A DNA stretch of 64,000 nt from Chrysoporthe austroafricana (Eukaryota; Ascomycota; Sordariomycetes; Diaporthales; Cryphonectriaceae). The notes below the pieces were generated by a model. It had not been told where the DNA came from. It ran no database searches and worked only from the letters and a program-made list of their open reading frames with translations. The position numbers and the translations under genes were made by a program. Positions 34,253-46,836 of the stretch are shown here, in pieces; the first letter of the stretch is position 1; each line of letters begins with the position of its first letter. The stretch spans positions 4,404,342-4,468,341 of the forward strand of contig JYIP02000007.1 in NCBI GenBank assembly GCA_001051155.2, in the 5' to 3' direction.

Positions 34253-37200
34253 CTACTGCTGGGCCCGCTGGATCCCCAAGACAGAGTCCATGACGTCCCG
34301 GGCGGCGGCCGTGTCCGCAGGGCCAGGCGTGGAGGCACGCGCGGAGCCGCCCAGGGAAGCAAGCGAGGCGAGCGCGGCGGCGCGCGTGGAGGCACGCGCA
34401 GAGACGCGGGTAGGGGCCCGCTTAGGACCACCACGCTTGGCGGCAGGCTTGGTAGCAGCAGGGACGGGACTCTTGCGTGCTCGTGGGCCCTTCCGGCGCG
34501 GGGCAGGCTGGCGTGCCGCCGCCGGGGCAGGGCCGTCGGTCATGGATACTTCCGGCGAGTTAGTTCAGTAGTGAAGAGGGCTGGAGGTGGGTGGGAGAGG
34601 GAAGGGCAGAGGCATCACTCACCGTCTGAGCTCTGAGGGGCTTCCGGGGGCGCCGAGTTCCTGTTCGCTCTCGCCCTGTCCCCCACGGGGTGCGAGCCAG
34701 CGAGCCCCGATCCGTGAGTCCTGTTTCGATCCTTGTCCTGGTTGTCGGCGTTCTGGGGGGGCACGTGCCTGCCTAGGCTCCTGCTGCTGAAGGTCGGCAC
34801 AACCATGGGCGCCCTGGGTGGTGCGGATGGGAATGCTGTGGGCTGGGTAGAGTTGTCAGGCATCGCAGAGAAGACGGGGCTGGCAGCAGGCGCTTTGAAT
34901 GGTACACTTGGGGGTGCTGAGCGCTGGGTGCGGACGTCAGATGCTCTGCCAACAGTAGTAGTGCCACCGGGCAGCGGTGGCGGCGGGCGTGGTCCGTTTG
35001 GGTGTGCCAGGCCCTGGGACCGAGGTGGCGGGGTCTTGAGCTGACGTGCCAGGTTGTGAAGCAGGAATAGTGGTCTCTGGAATTGAGGTCCCTGTTTGTG
35101 GACGTCAGGTGCCACGTTTTGGAATTGAGGCGCCATGCCCTGGAGTTTCAGGAGTTTCTGGGGCTGAGGTGCTGGATCCTGGAGTTCCTGGGGCTGAGGC
35201 GGCGGGCTCTGGAGCTGAAGGCCCAGGCTCCGGAGCTGAGTCATTGGGCTCTGGGTTTGAAGTGCCGGGCTCTGGAGCTGGGGCGCGCCGCCACTGGCAG
35301 GGCTGACACTGCCCGCCCCAGGTGGTACCCTTGGGTGTGTTGGGCGCTGGGCGCTGAGGTCAGACTTCCTGATGACGCTGGGACTGACACGGCGCGTCCT
35401 GGGCAGTGCGGCTGGGTCAGGCCGGAGCAAGGGGCGCTGGATGTTAGCGTTAGGCGTGCCGCCGGTGGTGGCAGCGACGCTAAGCGGCGAAGAGAATGGT
35501 GCGGGCGGGTGTGGTGAGCTCTGAGCATAACCGCCAGGCGCCGTGCCAGGAGCGGTGCTGAAGCCAGGACGCAGTGATGGCAGTGGTGTGGACGAGTGTG
35601 GCGGGCTCTGGGCATAGCCATCAGACGCGCTGCTAGCAGAGGTGTTGAAAACAGGACGCAGCGGTGGGAATGGCGCGTACGGCTGTGGCGGGCTCTGGGC
35701 ATAGCCGTCAGACGCCGTGCCAGGAGCGGTGTTGAGACCAGGACGCAGCGATGGGAGTGGTGTGTACGGGTGTGGTGGGCTCTGGGGATAGCCGACAGGC
35801 GCCCTGCCGACGGGGGTGTTGAGGGCAAACGGCGGCTGGGACGGTGCGTCTGGCTGTCTCAGGCCCTGGGCGCCGAAGCCAGGCGCCATGCCGCCAGGAG
35901 GACCGTCTGCGGCCGGGCCCTGGGTGTGGGAGAACCCAGGCGCCGTGCCGACGGGCGGCGGCGAGCGTGGCCCGCCTGCGCGTACCAGGCCCTGCGAGGA
36001 GAACTCGGGCGCCGTGTGCATGACAGGACTGCTGAGACCTGCCGGCGACGTGAGGGGTTCGCCTGCGTGCGCCGAGCCCTCCTGCATGCCGAGCCCAGGC
36101 TCCGTGCTCAAGACACTCGCCAGCGACGGGAGTGGTGGTCCGCCCGCGCGTGCCGGGCTGAACCCGCGCGCCGTGTTCACGACAGGACTGAAACCTGCCG
36201 GCGGCGAGACCGGCCCACCAGCGCGCGCCGCCGGGCCCTGCACGTTGAGCCCAGGCGCCGTGTCCATGATGGGGCTGAGACCTGTCGGCGGCGCGAGCGG
36301 CCCGCCTGCTGCGTGCGGCGGGCCCTGCTGCATGCCGAACCCAGGCGTCACGTCCACGGCAGCAGCAGTGAGACCTGTAGGCGGCGGCGCGAGCGGTCCG
36401 CCTGCTGCGTGTGGCGGGCCCTGCTGCGCGCCGAACCCAGCCGACGTGTCCACGACGCTCGCCAGCGGCGGGAGGGCCGCGCGTGCGCGTGCCGGGTCCT
36501 GCACGTCGTACCCAGGCTCCGGCGAGCCGCCAAAGGGCGAGAGGCTGACGCCCGCCAGCGACGGGGGCAGGGCAGGCCCGGGCGGCACGCGGCCGAGGAA
36601 GGCAGCCTGGGGCGCGTCGAGGGCATGCTGGGCCGGGCTGAAGGGGATGTTCGCTGGCTCCGCGAAGTCCGGCGGCGGCGGCGGCGTCGACGAGTCGCCC
36701 CCCCCGGGAGGCGGGGCGCCGCGGTCCGTGGGCGCCGCGAGCCCGCGGACGACCTTGTACAGCGCGTAGACGAAGGCCTTCTCGTACTTCTTCCCCGCCG
36801 CGCAGCACTCGGCGCACCAGCTCTGGAAGGCCTGGCCCTCGGCAGCGTGGGGCTCGCAGGCCGGGCACTCCAGGGGCGGGCGCGCTACTACATTGTATGT
36901 ATGTGCCCTGCGGTCAGCCTTCCCTTCCCCGCTCCCAAGGCGCCCGGGCTAAGCTTTCACACGGGCGGGTATAGATGTATACGTACGGATGGGATACTGC
37001 GACGCATCAGGGCCGAACTTGGCTAGGTAGCTCTGCAGAAGGCCTACGTTCAGCTCTGGGCTCCGGTCCCGCAGCGGCCGCGGGGTCTGGGTCTGGGTCT
37101 GGGGCCGGCGCTCGACGCGGGCGCCGCGGCCGACCATCGAGGAGGACATCGAGGGTACGTAGCTGCTGCGCCGGGCGCCGCCCCCGCCGCCGGTGGACAG

Positions 37201-37470
37201 CCACGCGAGGGTAGCGGCGGCCAGACCTCTCGCGTCGCCAGGTGTAGCACGAGGAGGGTGGGACTTGGACGACGTGTGTCAGAGGGATGGATCTTGGTGT
37301 GGAGGGAGGGATCTTGGTGCCGGGGGACTGGGTCTCACGCCTGAAGCTCTCTCCCCCGGGGCATGCCTACCTGGTATGCTGCCATCTGCACCTCCACCAC
37401 CTCGTCGTCGTCGTCGTGGTGCTCCTGCTGCTGCGGTTGGTGCTCGTGCTGCTGGTGCTGTTGCTGCTGG

Positions 37471-37517
<47 letters not shown>

Positions 37518-37595
37518 GTATGGCCCCCTAGAGGCCGGGCGGCCTGGCTCCTCGTCTCGGCCGGCTCTTCCAGCGCCCTCCGGCGGGGTGTCCAT
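34253..37595 (-). CDS. Large proline-rich protein with poly-Q N-terminus and CxxC motifs, unrecognised
   Basis: Four exons, 37595-37371, 37263-36987, 36884-34623 and 34548-34253, join in frame to 1019 residues; the third exon might instead start at 36887. Introns are 107, about 102 and 74 nt. The N-terminus holds a poly-Gln stretch (about residues 29-50) and an acidic run. A conserved-looking block follows: GLAAATLAWL, RRSSYVPSM, then SPELNVGLLQSYLAKFGPDA. Next comes a C-x2-C-x14-C-x2-CC segment (CPAC..CAECC, about residues 176-198) that may bind zinc. The rest of exon 3 is Pro/Gly/Ser-rich with repeated modules such as YAQSPPxPxxPLPSLRPGF and GPPHAAGGPLAPP. The last exon is basic and Ala-rich (RRKGPRARKSPVP). 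I do not recognise the family; scaffold or chromatin roles are only guesses. The start at 37595 could be later or earlier, because the frame is open upstream. Confidence 0.7.
37458..37515. repeat. CTG/CAG triplet tract encoding poly-Gln
   Basis: A nearly pure CTG run on the plus strand. On the minus strand it is CAG and encodes the poly-Gln stretch of the proline-rich protein. Confidence 0.95.
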
Positions 37596-40517
37596 GGTGC
37601 GCGGGTCCTGGCCTGAAGTGAGGTGGGTGAAGTTGGGTGGTTCAGGAACGAGAGGCGCGCAGCTGTGGACGTGTCCGGGAGGGAGAGGAGAGAGGGCAGA
37701 GATGTGGAGGAGGGCCGCAGCCCGCCCCAGAGGGCTGGGGGGAGGGGAGCTGCTGCTCTCGGATTGATCGATAATCCCCGCGCGGTCATGAGATGGCGGA
37801 GCGCGCATATTGCATACCGCATCACGACCCTCGCGGCGGCGCCCCTCCAGAAGGCCAACCCCCCCGGGTACCTCGAGGCGAGCGGGAACCCCTGCGCGCG
37901 CGTGTGTCCTGTGTGTCTTAGAGCACACACCCTCGCTCTCAAACCAGCCGCGAGATTAGTGGCGCCAGGTTGATGGCGCGGGGCGGGCAGAGCCTGGGCC
38001 GGGGGGGGGGAGGGAGAGGGAAAATAAACACACCTGTCTCATCAACGGTCGCACAAGAGCGGTGGGGTTGTTCCGGGCGGCGGGCCACCCTCTTCGTCCT
38101 TTGGGCATGAGGGCATTGGGCCTCCTCGCAGCCACGCGTGTAACGACGCATCGGACCCGAACGGAGGCCAACACGGCTCGCGAGGGCGGGGGATTGGTGA
38201 CGGCCAGCCAGGCGGCTAGCCAGACAGCTCCAGCTCCAGCTCCAGCTCCAGCTCCATCCAGCTCCCACCGTGTATGCATGTAGAGGCTGTCGCCCTCAAG
38301 CAAGCGTCGACCTCGCAAGGACGTGCCATCCAGCCATCCAGCCATCCAACCAGCCAGCCAGACGCCCAGCCGCCCGCCCCAGCCCAACGTGCGCGAGGAA
38401 TGCGGTGTGGTTGGGGAGGTTGAGACCCGGTCAGAAAAGACCCCGCAGGCAAATGTCTCTGGCCGGCGGCTCGTGGGAAAAGCCACTGTCACAGCTGTCA
38501 GAAGAGGCGACTGGGCGATAAGTGTGCGCGCGCGCCGATCCCATCAGAAACAACAGCCCGGCCGGCCAGCCAGGTACCGCTACCTATGAGGTGCGGGACG
38601 GGGACGGACGGATTGGATGTATGGGAGGTGTATGCGCATGCGTGTCGTCGAGAGATGTCGCGGGCGAGAGAGAGAGAGAGCCCCACCGACGCGGGCGACA
38701 CAGCTGTCCTGTCTGGTGCACCTGCAGCTGCACACCGCGGGCGAAGAGGCGGCCAGACCTCGCCGCCCGGCCCCCAGCCAATCCCAGCAAATCTGCGCGG
38801 CTTGTCGTGGAGGCCCGGCGAATGTGGCCGCGCGCTCCCCCCAGCGTCACCGCTGCGCGGCGTCGGGATGGCAGCTCGGCTGGGGATTTGTGGACAATTC
38901 CCTCCCCATTCGGGCGCTGGCTAATCGCCGCCACGAGGCGTCGCCGCAGGCCTCTCGTCCGCAGGCAGCAGAATACTCAGGAAGCCACCAGCAGCAAGCC
39001 ATGGGTCGGTCGCTCGGATGGGCATGTCGCAGGCCACATCGTATCGTGGGTTGCTTGGCGCGCGCGCTATGGAAATTCGTATCTAGATTCCCGAGCGCTC
39101 CGTGCCGTGCGGTCCCTCTACTGCGGTCCCGGAACCCTCGCACCCCCCTCTCTCGGTTCCGTTCCGTTCCCCCCACGCAGATGACGGCTGGGCCCCTGGG
39201 CTGCCAGGCTGTCAAGCTGCCAGGCTGTCAAGCTGCCAGGCTGTCAAGCTGCCAGGCTGTCAAGCTGCCAGGCTGCTGGGCTGCTAGGGTAGCTCGCCGG
39301 CACTCGCCAGGAATCGGCGGGGTCGATGTGTGGCTAGTGATTCGGCAGAGCAGGAGAGCACACACACATCCACCCACCCACATAAAAACACCCATGCCCA
39401 CACACCCCCGGTTGTTCCCTTCCTGTGGCTTGAACACGAGGGACGTGGTTACACAGGAATGCAGGTGGCTGGAACCGAAAAGCAGAGAAAAAAGGTCACG
39501 ACTCCTCCTCCTCTCGCCTCCCCGCCATGCTTCACGATGAGGTACCTCGCCCCACTCTCACCTCCCCAGGGGCCGTGTGCTGTGCCGTGCCGTGTCCAGG
39601 CAGCTGCAACAGGAGAGCGGCAGGGCGGGAGCGGGATCTGTAAGAGAGAGAGAGAGAAGCTAGAGCCGAGGACTCGGCCTCTTTCTTGTGGTGATCCCTA
39701 CCCGATTCCTGAACCCCGTATAGTGCGGCCTGGGCGCGCGGCGCAGGGCCTATGGGGGAGGAGGCCCTCTCCCGGCGCCTGGATCGAACCTCATGGAAAC
39801 CCGAGCTGACCACCCCGTGCCAGCGCCCAGCGCCTGATGATGTTATCCCCGGCAGGGATACGGCCATCGGATCGACTCACCTGCGGCAGGGGAGGGGAGG
39901 GGGGGAGAGGTGTCCAGTCCGGGCCCGGCGCTCGCTCGCTGCTCTCTGGCAAAAGAAGATGCAGGCGCTGCAGTAGCGGCCCTCTCTCTCGCGTGCGCGC
40001 CGTACGATAATTTCATGCAAGGGGGGCAGCGGCCACGCCCCCTCAGGAGCCAGAGGGGCCCCAGAGCTACTTCTGCTGACGACTCCGGCCAGCTGCCGAC
40101 CAACGATCGGCCCGCGCCTCGATCTAGCTGCCCGGGGAAAGAGTACATTGTACAGTAGATACCTGCCCCGTCCCGCCACCGCCTCGGACGGCAGAGACTG
40201 TCTGCACTGTTTGATGTGATTGTGTCTTGGATGAAGATTAAAAAAGAAGGACCTCGAGAATGTGGTCGGAATGTGTTCAGCCTGGAGAGAGGGCCTGCTG
40301 CTGGAGGCGACCTCAGATATCTCGTCCCTCCGCCCTCCCTCTTCACCCGTGTCCCTCAGCCGCCCCTCCTCGCCAGAGGCCTCACCCTCATCTTCACATC
40401 TCCTGCTGTAAATTCCCAAGATCTGCTCTCCCAAGTTTATCCCCCTCCCCTCTCCTTTCCCACCGCTGGGCCAAGACAGCTCAGCAGACCCGCTGCGGCA
40501 CTTGGTCGTCCAGAAAG
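37596..40517. other. Spacer between divergent proline-rich and TF-domain genes
   Basis: Presumably holds two divergent promoters. I see a CTCCAG hexamer run at 38227-38256, CCAGCCAT/CCAGCCAGC words at 38330-38365, and the 16-bp array at 39200-39279. No supportable gene. Confidence 0.55.
39200..39279. repeat. 16-bp tandem array (GCTGCCAGGCTGTCAA)n
   Basis: Four full copies and a partial fifth copy, virtually identical, so the expansion is recent. Confidence 0.95.
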
Positions 40518-42307
40518 ATGAGTGGCACGGGCGCCACCTTGAACAACATGAGCGCCGTGAACGACACGGACGCCCTGAGGAGCGACATCCAGATCCCAAA
40601 GACAGCCAAGCCGGACTGGCCCCCGTGGTTCCGCGGGGAGGTGGTGCCCTGGAAGTTCCGCAAGCGGGCCCTGGGCCCGGCGGACTTCGAGCCCGCCAGG
40701 GTCCAGCAGTACCTGCGCGCCTTCCAGGCCCACATCCAGACCCTATTCCCCCTGCTCCCGTACCGCGACCTGGTCGCGGTGGTCGGCGGCATGCAGCGCG
40801 AGTTCCTCGGCCGCCGCCGCCCCGTGGGCAGCTTCACGGACTGCCTCAGCAACGTGCAAGGGCTCACGGTCCTGGCCCTGGGCCGGCTGTGCCACGACAG
40901 CGCCGCGTACGTGGCCGCCGCCGCCGCGAGGGCCGCGCCGTCCGTCGACGCGACCTGGTCGTGGTACGGCCAGGTGCTGTCCGGCCCCGAGGCCCCCGTC
41001 CGCGTCGCCGCGCGCGACGAGGACGAGGACCTCCCCGGCATCCACTACTTCCTCAACGCGCGGGACTGTGCCTGCCTGAGGTTCGACAGCTGGGGGCTGA
41101 ACATCGACTACATGCGCGCCCACCTCCTGGTCGGCCTGTACTACCGACAGGTCGGCAGCACGACGATCGGCCTCAGGCACATCAGAATCGCGCATGCTGT
41201 GGCCTCGGATGCACTGTAAGTGTCCTCGCTCTCCACTCTCTGGTGTTGCTATTGATGATGTTGCTGTTGACAGTCAGCACAGGCACTCAGCAGCCCTCTA
41301 CGCCCCCATTGCAGACCCGTCGATGTCTGTGATACCTGGCCTGCCCGGCGTCAGCGGTATGATGTTGACTGTCTTCTGGTGCAGCTGTGTGCTGCGAAGG
41401 TACGGGTCCTACCTGTCGACCCAAGTCCTCCCGCTGACTCCCACAGCGACTACTTCGCCTGCTGGGACTTCATGTCCGACCCGTACTATGCCCTGGAGGA
41501 GGACTCGCCCTTTCCCGACCCCCAGATGCTCCAGGACGCGGGCTTCTCGCAGAAGGCCATCCAGTGCTTCCTCGCGCACGCCTGCATGCGGAAGAGCGCC
41601 AACCGGCACGTGCTCGAGAAGAAGTTCGAGCGGCGCCGGGAACCGAGGGACATCGTGAACGACGTCAGGGCCGCCCTGGTCCGGGCCGGCGTCCGGCTGC
41701 GGGCAGACCCGACCCCGGCGACCGACGCCCTGCTGGCGCGCATCCACTTCCGGTTCTGGGAGGTCAGCGTCGACGCGTACCGGCCCACCATCATGAGGGT
41801 GCTGGCCCAGGCCCACACCAGCGCCTTCTGGCGGCGGCCGCTGCAGCCCGTCAGGATGGACACCGAGGCCGCCTGGGCGGCGCCAGGCAGCGTGACCTGC
41901 CCGCCCACCCTCACCGCCGCCGACGTGGTCAACCTCAAGAGCGCGATGAAGGCACTCGCCTTCAGCATCGTCGCCTTCGACGACGTGCAGGGCTTCCAGA
42001 TGGACACCCTCACCCCTGTGATGGACCACCGGTATGAAAACTCCCCCCCCCCCAACCCGCTCGTGGACATCTGCCCCCTGGGTTGCTGACTGCGCGCACA
42101 CCTAGGAAATGGGACAACCTCATGCTGCTCGCCGCCCTCCACCAGGTGCCGAAGGTCGGCAGCTACATCACCAGACAGCACCTGCAGCACCTGTTCACCC
42201 GGACCTACAATGCGTTCCAGCTGGGGCCGTGTGGGCGAACAATGGACATCCAGCTGCGGATGGCCGTCTTAAAGAGCCTGACGAACACGATTCCTTACAT
42301 CCACTGA
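40518..42307 (+). CDS. Fungal transcription-factor-type domain protein without an N-terminal zinc cluster
   Basis: Firm exons are 40518-41215, 41447-42031 and 42106-42307. The gap 41216-41446 may be one intron or may hold a 15-nt micro-exon at 41385-41399; both choices keep the frame, giving 494 or 499 residues. The product is largely alpha-helical, with a segment like YLRAFQAHIQTLFPLLPYRD near residue 60. That helix is typical of the start of the fungal-specific transcription factor middle region. Segments such as YMRAHLLVGLYYRQVGSTTIGLRH and DYFACWDFMSDPYY continue this resemblance. No Zn2Cys6 cluster is found in the start region or upstream open frames, so DNA binding is not evident. It may act as a regulator lacking its own DNA-binding domain or may have an unrecognised first exon; an acceptor-like TCCAG lies just before the ATG. 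Function unknown. Confidence 0.75.
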
Positions 42308-43449
42308 TGAAGGAAGAACTGGCCGCACGGCAGGGACATGGTGAGGAACGGGCGCGGCGCGGGCGGCGGATCATGAGATACTTACACCTGGTGGGGAGTG
42401 GCGGCGGGTGTGACACCGGTGATAGGGGGGGTGTCGAATGACTAATGAGGGTGATTTCCGGATGAGGGTGTTGGGTGTTTTTGGGCTTGTCAAGACATGG
42501 TAATATTGTTAGTGAGTAGACTTAATTTAATGACCCGTGACGCCGCCGATATCCGCCGCGCCCAAACTAAGCTACCTGACTATACACCGACGCACCCGGG
42601 CAGAACAACGCGCTCAGAAACCAGATGAACAGCACGTGCAGGCCACGCACCGCGCAGCCATGGCATCTACACCTCGCATTCTCCCTCTCCACTCCGTCCC
42701 TGCGGACTTGCTGACGAACGTGGGCCAAATCTCCTTGCTGCAGCTCTCTCAGCCGTCGGGTTGTGTGGCAGGAAGCCAGGAGATCCAGGGCTGCGGCAGT
42801 GAGCCTGGCAGTGAGCCTGGCAGTGAGCCTGGCAGAATACCCACCCATCCGCTGCAGCGAGCTGCTGCTGCCGTTCCTGACCCATCTTTCTCTTCTTCCA
42901 GACCGAAAACGCATAAAAAAAAAAGGCCAGATGTCCATGTTTGTTGCCGCGGAATGGCATCACGCCCGCGGCGTGCCACCACTGGGCCCCGTGCGGAACT
43001 TGCCTTGGTGGTGTAGATCGCCTCGAGCTGAACGCCGCGCGGGACATGAGCAGGGAAGACTTTGCGAGCACACCCAATCAGTGCGCGGAAAAGCAACACA
43101 TTCTCGAGGGGTACATCGCCTGCAGAGTGGGACGCAGCTGGCTCCCAGGTCTCCTGTGCCAGCGGCCCCAACAGTCGGAGCAATCTCACGGGGTTAAGTC
43201 CCATCTGTCTTCTCTCCCCGGTGTTCTTGATGGAAGAAGGCATGAGGAGATGTTCTACGTTGTTCGCAGTCTGGTACGTAGAAAAAAAAGTGTTGCATTC
43301 GTGTGCGAAGAGCCGAGTCTGCTAAGTGAGTCTGCTAAGTGCTACTGGGTACACATGTCCTGTCCCGTCCGCCTCCCCTTCAAGTCGTACACGCACGGCC
43401 TGTCCACTCTCCCCAGCCATACACATTAGCACCGTACCACCGCCTGTGC
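42308..43449. other. Spacer with a weak F-box-like open frame
   Basis: This lies between two convergent genes. A plus-strand frame from 42660 begins MASTPRILPLHSVPADLLTN, which resembles the start of an F-box, but soon turns into short repeats (GGCAGTGAGCCT, three copies at 42793-42835). A second open frame further on (around 43010-43200, with RLELNAARDMSREDF) looks protein-like but cannot be joined confidently. It may be a small or decayed gene. I do not assign it. Confidence 0.35.
42793..42835. repeat. 12-bp tandem repeat (GGCAGTGAGCCT)
   Basis: Three perfect tandem copies of a dodecamer that would encode SEPG repeats on the plus strand. Confidence 0.95.
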
Positions 43450-44624
43450 TTACACGGCCTCGCAGAAACTTCCGGCCTCCACGTCGACTTCAACACCTTT
43501 GTTGCTCGGCACACCCCAGTGCAGCGTGGTCCGATCATGGCCCAGGACCTGCGACTTGTACGCAGAGCCCCTCCGCCAGATCCTGCCCAGGTGGGCTATG
43601 TCCTGCCTGGCGCGGGAGCTCCGCCTCGAGAGGGCCGTCCACGCGCTGGCTACCGGCTGCGAGGCGGCTGCTGGCCCCGTGCTGCGCTGCGCCGGGGGGT
43701 GGGACGCGGGCTGGAGATCGTCGTCGGTGGTGGGGCGCTGCGCTTCTTCCAGGAGGGCCCAGGCGGGCTCCGCGTCGGCCGACGACTTGGCCAGCTTGAC
43801 GACCTTCTCGTCGTTGCGGAGGATCCGCGGCAGCACGAACGTGAAGTACTGCGTGTCCCTGGCGCTCATGAGGATTACGAACGAGCCGAAGAGGGCGATG
43901 ACACACACCCGGCGCCAGTAGTTGGCCAGGGCCAGGGCGCGCGAGAACTGGGCGTAGACGCCAAAGAGCGCTGCCGCCTGGGCCCCCGTGCCGCTGGCGA
44001 TGATTAGTTTCCCCCCTGAAAACCCTGTCGGTGGCGGGAGTGGCAGCCTTACATCTGGCTCTCCTTCTGGCGGCGGCTCGCCGAGAGCTGGGCGACCAGG
44101 CCGCCCGACCTCCGCTGCAGGAAGAACGGGAGGGACAGCATGACCGCCGAGGCGCCGCAGGCCAGCGGCCAGCTGTACCCCGCCTTGCAGAACGCTATGG
44201 AGCTCGCGGGGAACTGGTCCGTGAGGAGGTCGAAGGCGGTCTGGAAGATGGCCGGGAGCGACGCGGACTTGCGGTTGGCCTTGAGCGCGGCGGCCCTGGC
44301 CTCGTCCGACGCGTCGGGGTCGTTGAGCCGGGCGACGGCCTCGGCGAAGACGGCCGCCTCCATGGATAGGCTGACCTCGCCCCAGAAGAACGGGACCCCG
44401 CGGCCCGCGGCCTCGCCGACGACCAGCAGGACCACGGAGGCGATGTGGCCCGGGTTGCTGAAGAGGATCAGGTACTTGGTCCAGCTGTAGAGGATCCGCA
44501 GAATTATGCACGAGCATGCGGCTAGGACGTCGGAGGCGAACCCAGCCCGGACCATCCGCAGGACGTCGCCCCAGGTGCGGCAGGGCCTGGGGCCCCGCAG
44601 CAGGCTCGCCCACTCGTTCTCCAT
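43450..44624 (-). CDS. Multi-span membrane protein, unrecognised
   Basis: Exons 44624-44053 and 43993-43450 join in frame to 371 residues across a 59-nt intron. A more tempting acceptor at TTTTCAG (about 44016) puts the second exon out of frame. The acceptor ATCGCCAG at 43994-43995 restores it and leads into GTGAQAAALFGVYAQFSRAL. Hydrophobic spans are seen near residues 34-54 (LAACSCIILRILY), 58-72 (IASVVLLVVG), 142-168 (AFCKAGYSWPL to LSLPFFLQ) and 221-237 (VCVIALFGSFVILMSA). A hydrophilic tail follows with RRSSRARQD and a short acidic end. The layout, with membrane spans in two pairs and long soluble loops, somewhat recalls peroxisomal or ER membrane proteins, but I find no diagnostic motif. 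The six-G run before the second exon could hide a base-count error, so the exon border has moderate certainty. Confidence 0.65.
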
Positions 44625-46682
44625 TTCTCGACCGAACCAGGAAGAAGAAGAGGAGGAGGAGGATGGTGACTGTGTTGGTGATGATTCAAACCCGTGCGTG
44701 GGGCGTTGCGGTGAGGACGGGAGGCCACACGGCTTGCTGAGGGCGGGAGCTCCTCTGGGCTATTTCTACGGCACGCGGTCCAGCAGCAGGGCCATCTTTT
44801 CTATCCGGAGGGGGAGACTATACCACGATCGAGACATGAAGGCCTCGGTGACCACCAAGGTGGCTTCGGGCTCGAGGGATGGGAGAGGTGCGTGCGTGCG
44901 TGCGTGCGTGCGTGCACAAATCGCCGCCAGTTCCAAAACATCACCATTCCAGCCTCACCAGCGCAAGACGTGCTTCTGCGCACCCTTACAAATCCCTTCG
45001 CATGCGTCTTGTTCCTCCGAGAGACCCAGCTGCTGCACCTCCCAGGTCGACGGCAGGAATGTTTGTGGCAGGTAGACCAATGAGGCCCCCTCCGGCGGCA
45101 GGACATGAAAAAGCCACAATCACTGGGCCGTCTCTCCGAGAGACAGAAGCGCCTCCGTTCGATGCGAGCGACTGCAGGGCGACAGCGCGAGGGCATCACC
45201 TAAAACCCCTCCCCGTTTCCGCGACACCCTTGATTATCATCGGCCCACTTTGACACCCCGGCCTATGCGCGGGCCCTCGCTGACGGGACCCCCCCCTCTT
45301 CTCGACGAAGCCACTCCGTTACGACCCGTTTCCTCCTATACCATTAGCCCATCCTACACTACGGTGGACACCTCGATGTTCCAGCTGCATAACGGACACC
45401 CCTGCCCTGCAGGCGTGTAGTCTCCCACACCAGCGATCCAGCCAGCCAGCGCGCGAGCCCAGGCCCGAGCCGAAGCAACACCCCCTCGAGCCCGTCGCGA
45501 TGCCGCCCTCCCCTCCTCCCCTCCAGGCCCGTAAACGCATCTTGTCCTTTTCCGGGCTTCCGGGGGCCCGTCCCGATCTCGATCGTTGGCACCTACCTCC
45601 CTTGCGACAAGTACCGCTGCAGTGTCGCGATGGGCGGGGACCTAGCTGCAGGGCCCGCCATCGTGCTGGGGCTCCACGTCGTCGCTGCTGCTGCTGCTGT
45701 CCTTCTCCCGGCACCAGTCAATCGCAGGCCCGCAGGGCCCTGTGACATGGTGCCCGCCTTTCGATAGCTGAAAGACTGTGCATGCCAGAAGCACCACCAC
45801 CACCACCTGTGTGTGTGTGTGTGTCTCCGCAATGGCCCCCCTCGGGCCCGCCCTTCGACCTGCGGGCCCCTCCCTTGCTCTCCGTCCACGACCCGGATGG
45901 GTGGTGGTTGGGGACGGGAAGAAGAAGAAGGGGGCCTTCGGAGTACGTATCTTCGCCTTGGGGGGAAAAGGTTGGGGGAGAAAAATTCCCAACAACGGCC
46001 GCGGAGCAGAGTGTCCTCGTCATGACCTCGTCGCCGACGCACGACAGCGTCCGTGGGGCCTCGCGCCGGCGCGCCAGCTCGCGCGAACTTCCTTCTCCCA
46101 CCTGCCGTGGAACCTTCAGCTTGCTCACCGGCACAGGCCCGCGTACAACGTCGCAGAGGATGGGCGCCCTGGGGCTCCCTGGAGGCAAGGCACGGCGCTG
46201 TGGCAGGTCCCGCTGTGTCCCCCCTCTCTCAGGGTGACTCTGCCCGCCCTCGTATCACCACCCGCCGAGTAGCTGATGCCGTGGTCCCGGATTAAGGTTC
46301 AATCTCAATTTCTACAGCATCTCTTGTCTTGCTGCGATCGTAAACAAATGACTACCACCACAAACATCACAAGCAAAGCCGTATCGACATCGGTCAATAC
46401 ACGCAGAAGTCTTAGGTCTTGCGAGCTGCGCGCGCTCTCCATTCTACAGTAGCTATGTGATCTCAAGGTTCGTACCCGTTCGTGTCTTGTGTGCTGAACT
46501 GAACTGAGCGGTCGTCGTAAGCTCTGGCCACGTGTAGGTTCTGCAGGCAGACCACCGCCGCCGGTTTCTAGCATTCATAGCAAGCAGCATCCACAGCGAC
46601 TGGCCTGGACTGCCTGCGTCAGCGAGCTGTCGGTCCCAGTCTCTATCCATCCAGCAGCGCAGCTAATTCTCTGTATCAAGCC

Positions 46683-46713
<31 letters not shown>

Positions 46714-46758
46714 CCCCCCCCCCCCCCCCCCCCCCCCCACCCCCCCCCCCCCCCCCCC

Positions 46759-46798
<40 letters not shown>

Positions 46799-46799
46799 N

Positions 46800-46836
<37 letters not shown>

